Assembly: GCA_946548575.1 (NCBI GenBank)
Contig: CAMNPT010000012.1
Location: 1-34,142 of the forward strand
DNA: 34,142 bases
Origin: an uncultured Clostridium sp.
GTDB lineage: Bacteria > Bacillota > Clostridia > TANB77 > CAG-508
Direction: 5' to 3'
Made by a program: the position numbers and the translations under genes. Shown one piece after another: positions 30,844 to 34,142 of this stretch; positions within the stretch are counted from its first letter, which is position 1; each line of letters starts with the position of its first letter. The notes below the pieces were generated by a model. That model worked only from the letters and a program-made list of their open reading frames with translations, made no database searches and was not told the DNA's origin.

Positions 30844-32064
30844 CTAATTAATCTCATATTGGCAGCCACACATTCCGTCAACATATTCCATGCCAAATTT
30901 ATTTTTAGGTACATTTATTTTAAATTTAGCTGCATATTCTAATTTATCATAACTAAACATTACCTTCTCATCACATACCGAAATATGAATATAATAAGTA
31001 CCTTCTGTATAATTATTTTTTAAAATTTTTAATTTTACTATTTCTCTATTTTCATCAAATAATTGATCTAATCTTACTGAATTAATTACAGAAACAATTT
31101 CACCAACAGAATCTACTATTATAAAACCTACTCCATATTTTTTTATCTTTTTAATATTTCTTAATTTTACTGTCATTTCAATATCATCAAAGATGTTATA
31201 TTCTTGTTTAGATAGTTCAGCGTCTAATATTTCAATAGACATTTTAGATTTTTTATTTTTTCTTTCTTCATTAGATTTTTTTATTTTTTCTTTCATTTCT
31301 TTTTCTCTTGGAGCATCAATCATGTATTCTTTATATTTTTCTGTTACTTCCTCAGCATTGTCATCCATTACTATTTTTCCATTTTTTAGCCATATTGCTC
31401 TATCACAAAAATTTCTTATTGCATGAATTGAATGTGATACAAATAAAATAGTTGTTCCTTTTTTTCTTATTTCTTTCATTTTTGTAATTGATTTTTCTTG
31501 AAATGCCATATCTCCAACTGATAAGACTTCATCGACAATCAAAATGTCTGGTTCTCCATTCATAGCACATGAAAAAGCTAATCTAGAAAACATTCCTGAT
31601 GAATAAGTTTTGACAGGTTGATATAAATGATCACCTATATCAGCAAAATCAATAATTTCTTTTTCTTTTTTCTTTATTTGTTCATTTGTTAACCCCATTA
31701 CTTGACCATATTCATAAATATTTTCATACCCTGTTAATTCAGGATTAAATGCAATTCCAAGTTCCAAAAGAGAACCAATTCTTCCTTTTACTTCTATTTC
31801 ACCTTGCGTTGGTACAACAACCCCTGTAATCATTTTTAATAAAGTTGATTTTCCAGCGCCATTTTTTCCAACAATACCTAATATTTCACCTTTTTTTATA
31901 GTTAAATTCAAATTGTCTACAGCTGTAAAAAGTTTATGTTTTTGAAACCAAGGAAATAAAATCTCTAATAATCTGTCTTTTCTTCCCGAATACATTTTAT
32001 ATTCTTTTTTTAAATTAGTTATTTTAATAGCATTTTCCCTATTATCTTTTATTTCTTTATCCAT
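30844..32064 (-). CDS. wzt: ABC-type polysaccharide exporter ATPase with C-terminal Wzt-like domain
   Basis: GIVGKNGAGKSTLLKMITGV, YSSGMFSRLAFSCA, ILIVDEVLSVGD, plus about 150-aa C-terminal beta-rich domain. Confidence 0.92.
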   Translation of the reverse strand: MDKEIKDNRENAIKITNLKKEYKMYSGRKDRLLEILFPWFQKHKLFTAVDNLNLTIKKGEILGIVGKNGAGKSTLLKMITGVVVPTQGEIEVKGRIGSLLELGIAFNPELTGYENIYEYGQVMGLTNEQIKKKEKEIIDFADIGDHLYQPVKTYSSGMFSRLAFSCAMNGEPDILIVDEVLSVGDMAFQEKSITKMKEIRKKGTTILFVSHSIHAIRNFCDRAIWLKNGKIVMDDNAEEVTEKYKEYMIDAPREKEMKEKIKKSNEERKNKKSKMSIEILDAELSKQEYNIFDDIEMTVKLRNIKKIKKYGVGFIIVDSVGEIVSVINSVRLDQLFDENREIVKLKILKNNYTEGTYYIHISVCDEKVMFSYDKLEYAAKFKINVPKNKFGMEYVDGMCGCQYEIN

Positions 32065-32078
32065 TACTTAACTCCTTT

Positions 32079-32870
32079 TTATAACACATCCGCAAAATCT
32101 TTTTTTGTTCTTTTAAATACTGAATTTCCCCATATAAACATAATTATTGTTATGCTCCAAAAAATAATTGTATATATACCATTTCCTTTAAAAATTATAT
32201 TTTCGACTCCAAATACTTCTCTAAATGATAATATTAAATATGAAAATGGTGAGCATTGAATTATTTTTAATAATGTTTGATGATTTGCTAATCTAGATAA
32301 ATCCCATATTATAGGTGTAAACCAAAAAAATAATTGCATTACTATTCCTAATAAATTTGCAAAATCAGGCAAAACTGTTGTCACTGCTGACGTAAATCTA
32401 GTAACAGAAATAATAAAGCACAATGATGCCAAAACAACATATACTAATGTTAAAATATTTGGAAAAAATCCAAATACTGCACATATTCCAATAGCAATTA
32501 TTAGTAGAAAAACCCCTACAAAACTTGAAGAAATTATTGATATTGCTGGAATAACGTCTACAGGAAAAACAATTTTTTTAACAAGATAACTATATTGGCG
32601 AATTGAAGAGCTTGCTGACAGTATTCCTTCATTAATCCATTGCCAAATTGTCATTCCTGGAAAAAACCAAACAGCATACGGATAATTTTCACTACCTCCA
32701 GATTTTAAAATATACTGAAAAACAATTACATAAGTAACCATAAATATAAAAGGTTGTAAAAAGCCCCATACTGCTCCCAAACTTGTTGCTGCAAATCTAT
32801 TTTTAAAATCATTTTTTCCCAATTGCCATACTATTTTTTTATTTTTCCATAACGTTTTTATAAATTCCAT
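32079..32870 (-). CDS. wzm: ABC-type polysaccharide exporter permease
   Basis: KNDFKNRFAATSLGAVWGFLQPFIFMVTYVIVFQYI and ABC-2 TM topology. Confidence 0.93.
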   Translation of the reverse strand: MEFIKTLWKNKKIVWQLGKNDFKNRFAATSLGAVWGFLQPFIFMVTYVIVFQYILKSGGSENYPYAVWFFPGMTIWQWINEGILSASSSIRQYSYLVKKIVFPVDVIPAISIISSSFVGVFLLIIAIGICAVFGFFPNILTLVYVVLASLCFIISVTRFTSAVTTVLPDFANLLGIVMQLFFWFTPIIWDLSRLANHQTLLKIIQCSPFSYLILSFREVFGVENIIFKGNGIYTIIFWSITIIMFIWGNSVFKRTKKDFADVL

Positions 32871-32873
32871 TTT

Positions 32874-33884
32874 TTACCTCTTTCTCAATACTTTTAAAGT
32901 CATATATCTAAACTTAAACAAGACTCTTGCAACTAGTGGCATATTCATAATCAAAAAGTTTTCTATATAATACATAATTTTTTCTGTTTTGTAAAGCTTA
33001 TGAAAAGTTGACCACCCTTTAAAGTTAAAATTCTTTTTGTTTTCTAGCATTTTAAAATAATCAAAAGCTTTTTGATTTTGTTCTTGTAATTCTTTTGAAA
33101 ATTTATTACTATTTTCTACATAAGTTCCAAAAACTCCTAATTTAACATTAATAAATAATTCCCTTACCTGCTCTAATTTTTTAAATCCATGGGAAATTTT
33201 TTCTGTTCCTACTTGATTATTTCCATGTTGTCTATATTTTATATATTTTCCCGGCATATAAGCTAATTTTCCATTTAATGCAACCATAAGTCCAATCCAA
33301 TGATCATGAATTAAATATTTTGAATTTGTTGGCAATGGTAATATTTCTTTTATTGTTTCTGCTTTTGCTAAAATTGTACAGCCTGTAACACAATTATATA
33401 AGTAATTTATTTTGTAATTATTTATGTATTTATTTATTTTTCTTGTAAGTAACATATAATCATTAAATGAATTATATATTATATTCAAATTCTCATCAAC
33501 TACTTCCAAATCTCCAAACACTAAATCTGCATTTTGTTTTTTTAAAGTTTCAAATGATTTTTCTATTTTTTCTGGTAACCAGTAATCATCTTGATCTGCA
33601 AGCATAAAGTAAGGTGATTTTACTTGTTTTAATAAAAACTCTATATTTTTAACTACACCTATATTTTCTTTTTGTTTATATATTTCTATTCTATTATCTC
33701 TTTGTTTATATTCCTCTAATATTTCAGGTGTTATATCTTTTGAACAATCATCTGATATTATTAATCTTATATTTTTATATGTTTGATTTAAAATACTTTC
33801 GATTTGCTCTTTTATATATTTTTCTCCATTATATGTTGCAAGTAACACATCTATTTGCTCTTCCATACTATTGTTTTCACCCAC
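32874..33884 (-). CDS. GT2 glycosyltransferase (rhamnosyltransferase-like)
   Basis: IDVLLATYNGEKYIKEQIESILNQTYKNIRLIISDDCSKD, LADQDDYW. Confidence 0.9.
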   Translation of the reverse strand: MGENNSMEEQIDVLLATYNGEKYIKEQIESILNQTYKNIRLIISDDCSKDITPEILEEYKQRDNRIEIYKQKENIGVVKNIEFLLKQVKSPYFMLADQDDYWLPEKIEKSFETLKKQNADLVFGDLEVVDENLNIIYNSFNDYMLLTRKINKYINNYKINYLYNCVTGCTILAKAETIKEILPLPTNSKYLIHDHWIGLMVALNGKLAYMPGKYIKYRQHGNNQVGTEKISHGFKKLEQVRELFINVKLGVFGTYVENSNKFSKELQEQNQKAFDYFKMLENKKNFNFKGWSTFHKLYKTEKIMYYIENFLIMNMPLVARVLFKFRYMTLKVLRKR

Positions 33885-34142
33885 TTTTAAAAATCAAATA
33901 TCCTATTATTGGTAAATGAAAAATTATAAATTCTTTTACCATTTTTTTTGCTAAGTTTTTTCCACCTAAAAATTTAAAATATTTAATAAAATGAAAATTA
34001 ATATATTTTGATTTTTTTAAATTTATATAATATTTTATTAATTTCTCTAAAAAATTTTTTTCTTCTTCATTTTCCGCATATTCTCTACACATTAATGCTC
34101 CATCTAGATATGCTTTATCTATAACATTTTCTTCTCTATATT
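33877..34142 (-). CDS. C-terminal part of a CDS running off the window edge, probably another glycosyltransferase
   Basis: The frame stays open upstream of the ORF-track ATG to the window end (...YREENVIDKAYLDGALMCREYAENEEE); K/F-rich C-terminus like the neighbouring GTs. Confidence 0.5.
   Translation of the reverse strand, partial: YREENVIDKAYLDGALMCREYAENEEEKNFLEKLIKYYINLKKSKYINFHFIKYFKFLGGKNLAKKMVKEFIIFHLPIIGYLIFKSG

Overview
AT-rich (low-GC Firmicutes/Clostridia-like) window. Every credible gene lies on the minus strand. Content, in transcription order from the right edge: a large surface-polysaccharide locus (about ten glycosyltransferases, Wzm/Wzt ABC exporter, a Wzx-like flippase, DUF2304, DUF2142 and other polytopic proteins, UDP-galactopyranose mutase); two secreted ChW-repeat cell-wall hydrolases (one with GH25 lysozyme, one with glucosaminidase + SH3); a cadherin-like-domain membrane protein; rmlDACB; GtrA plus two GtrB/DPM1-like GT2 enzymes; a GH13 amylase; and trpS. 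The main observation: two genes (trpS, and the 12-ChW-repeat/GH25 lysozyme) are each split by an apparent +1 frameshift. In both, the zero-frame codon at the break is CGG, and skipping its first C restores the conserved reading frame (CTT-c-GGA and GAC-c-GGC). In a manual scan of all annotated CDS (about 11,000 codons) I found no other in-frame CGG, although CGA, CGC and CGT are used and CGG occurs at about 34 out-of-frame positions. This suggests CGG may be unassigned or hungry in this organism, with ribosomes shifting +1 at it. Sequencing or assembly error is the main alternative. Other items include a long nested inverted repeat carrying the trpS stop codon, a predicted Fe-S-binding TrpRS, two small unannotated ORFs, and the coexistence of Wzx-like and ABC export genes.
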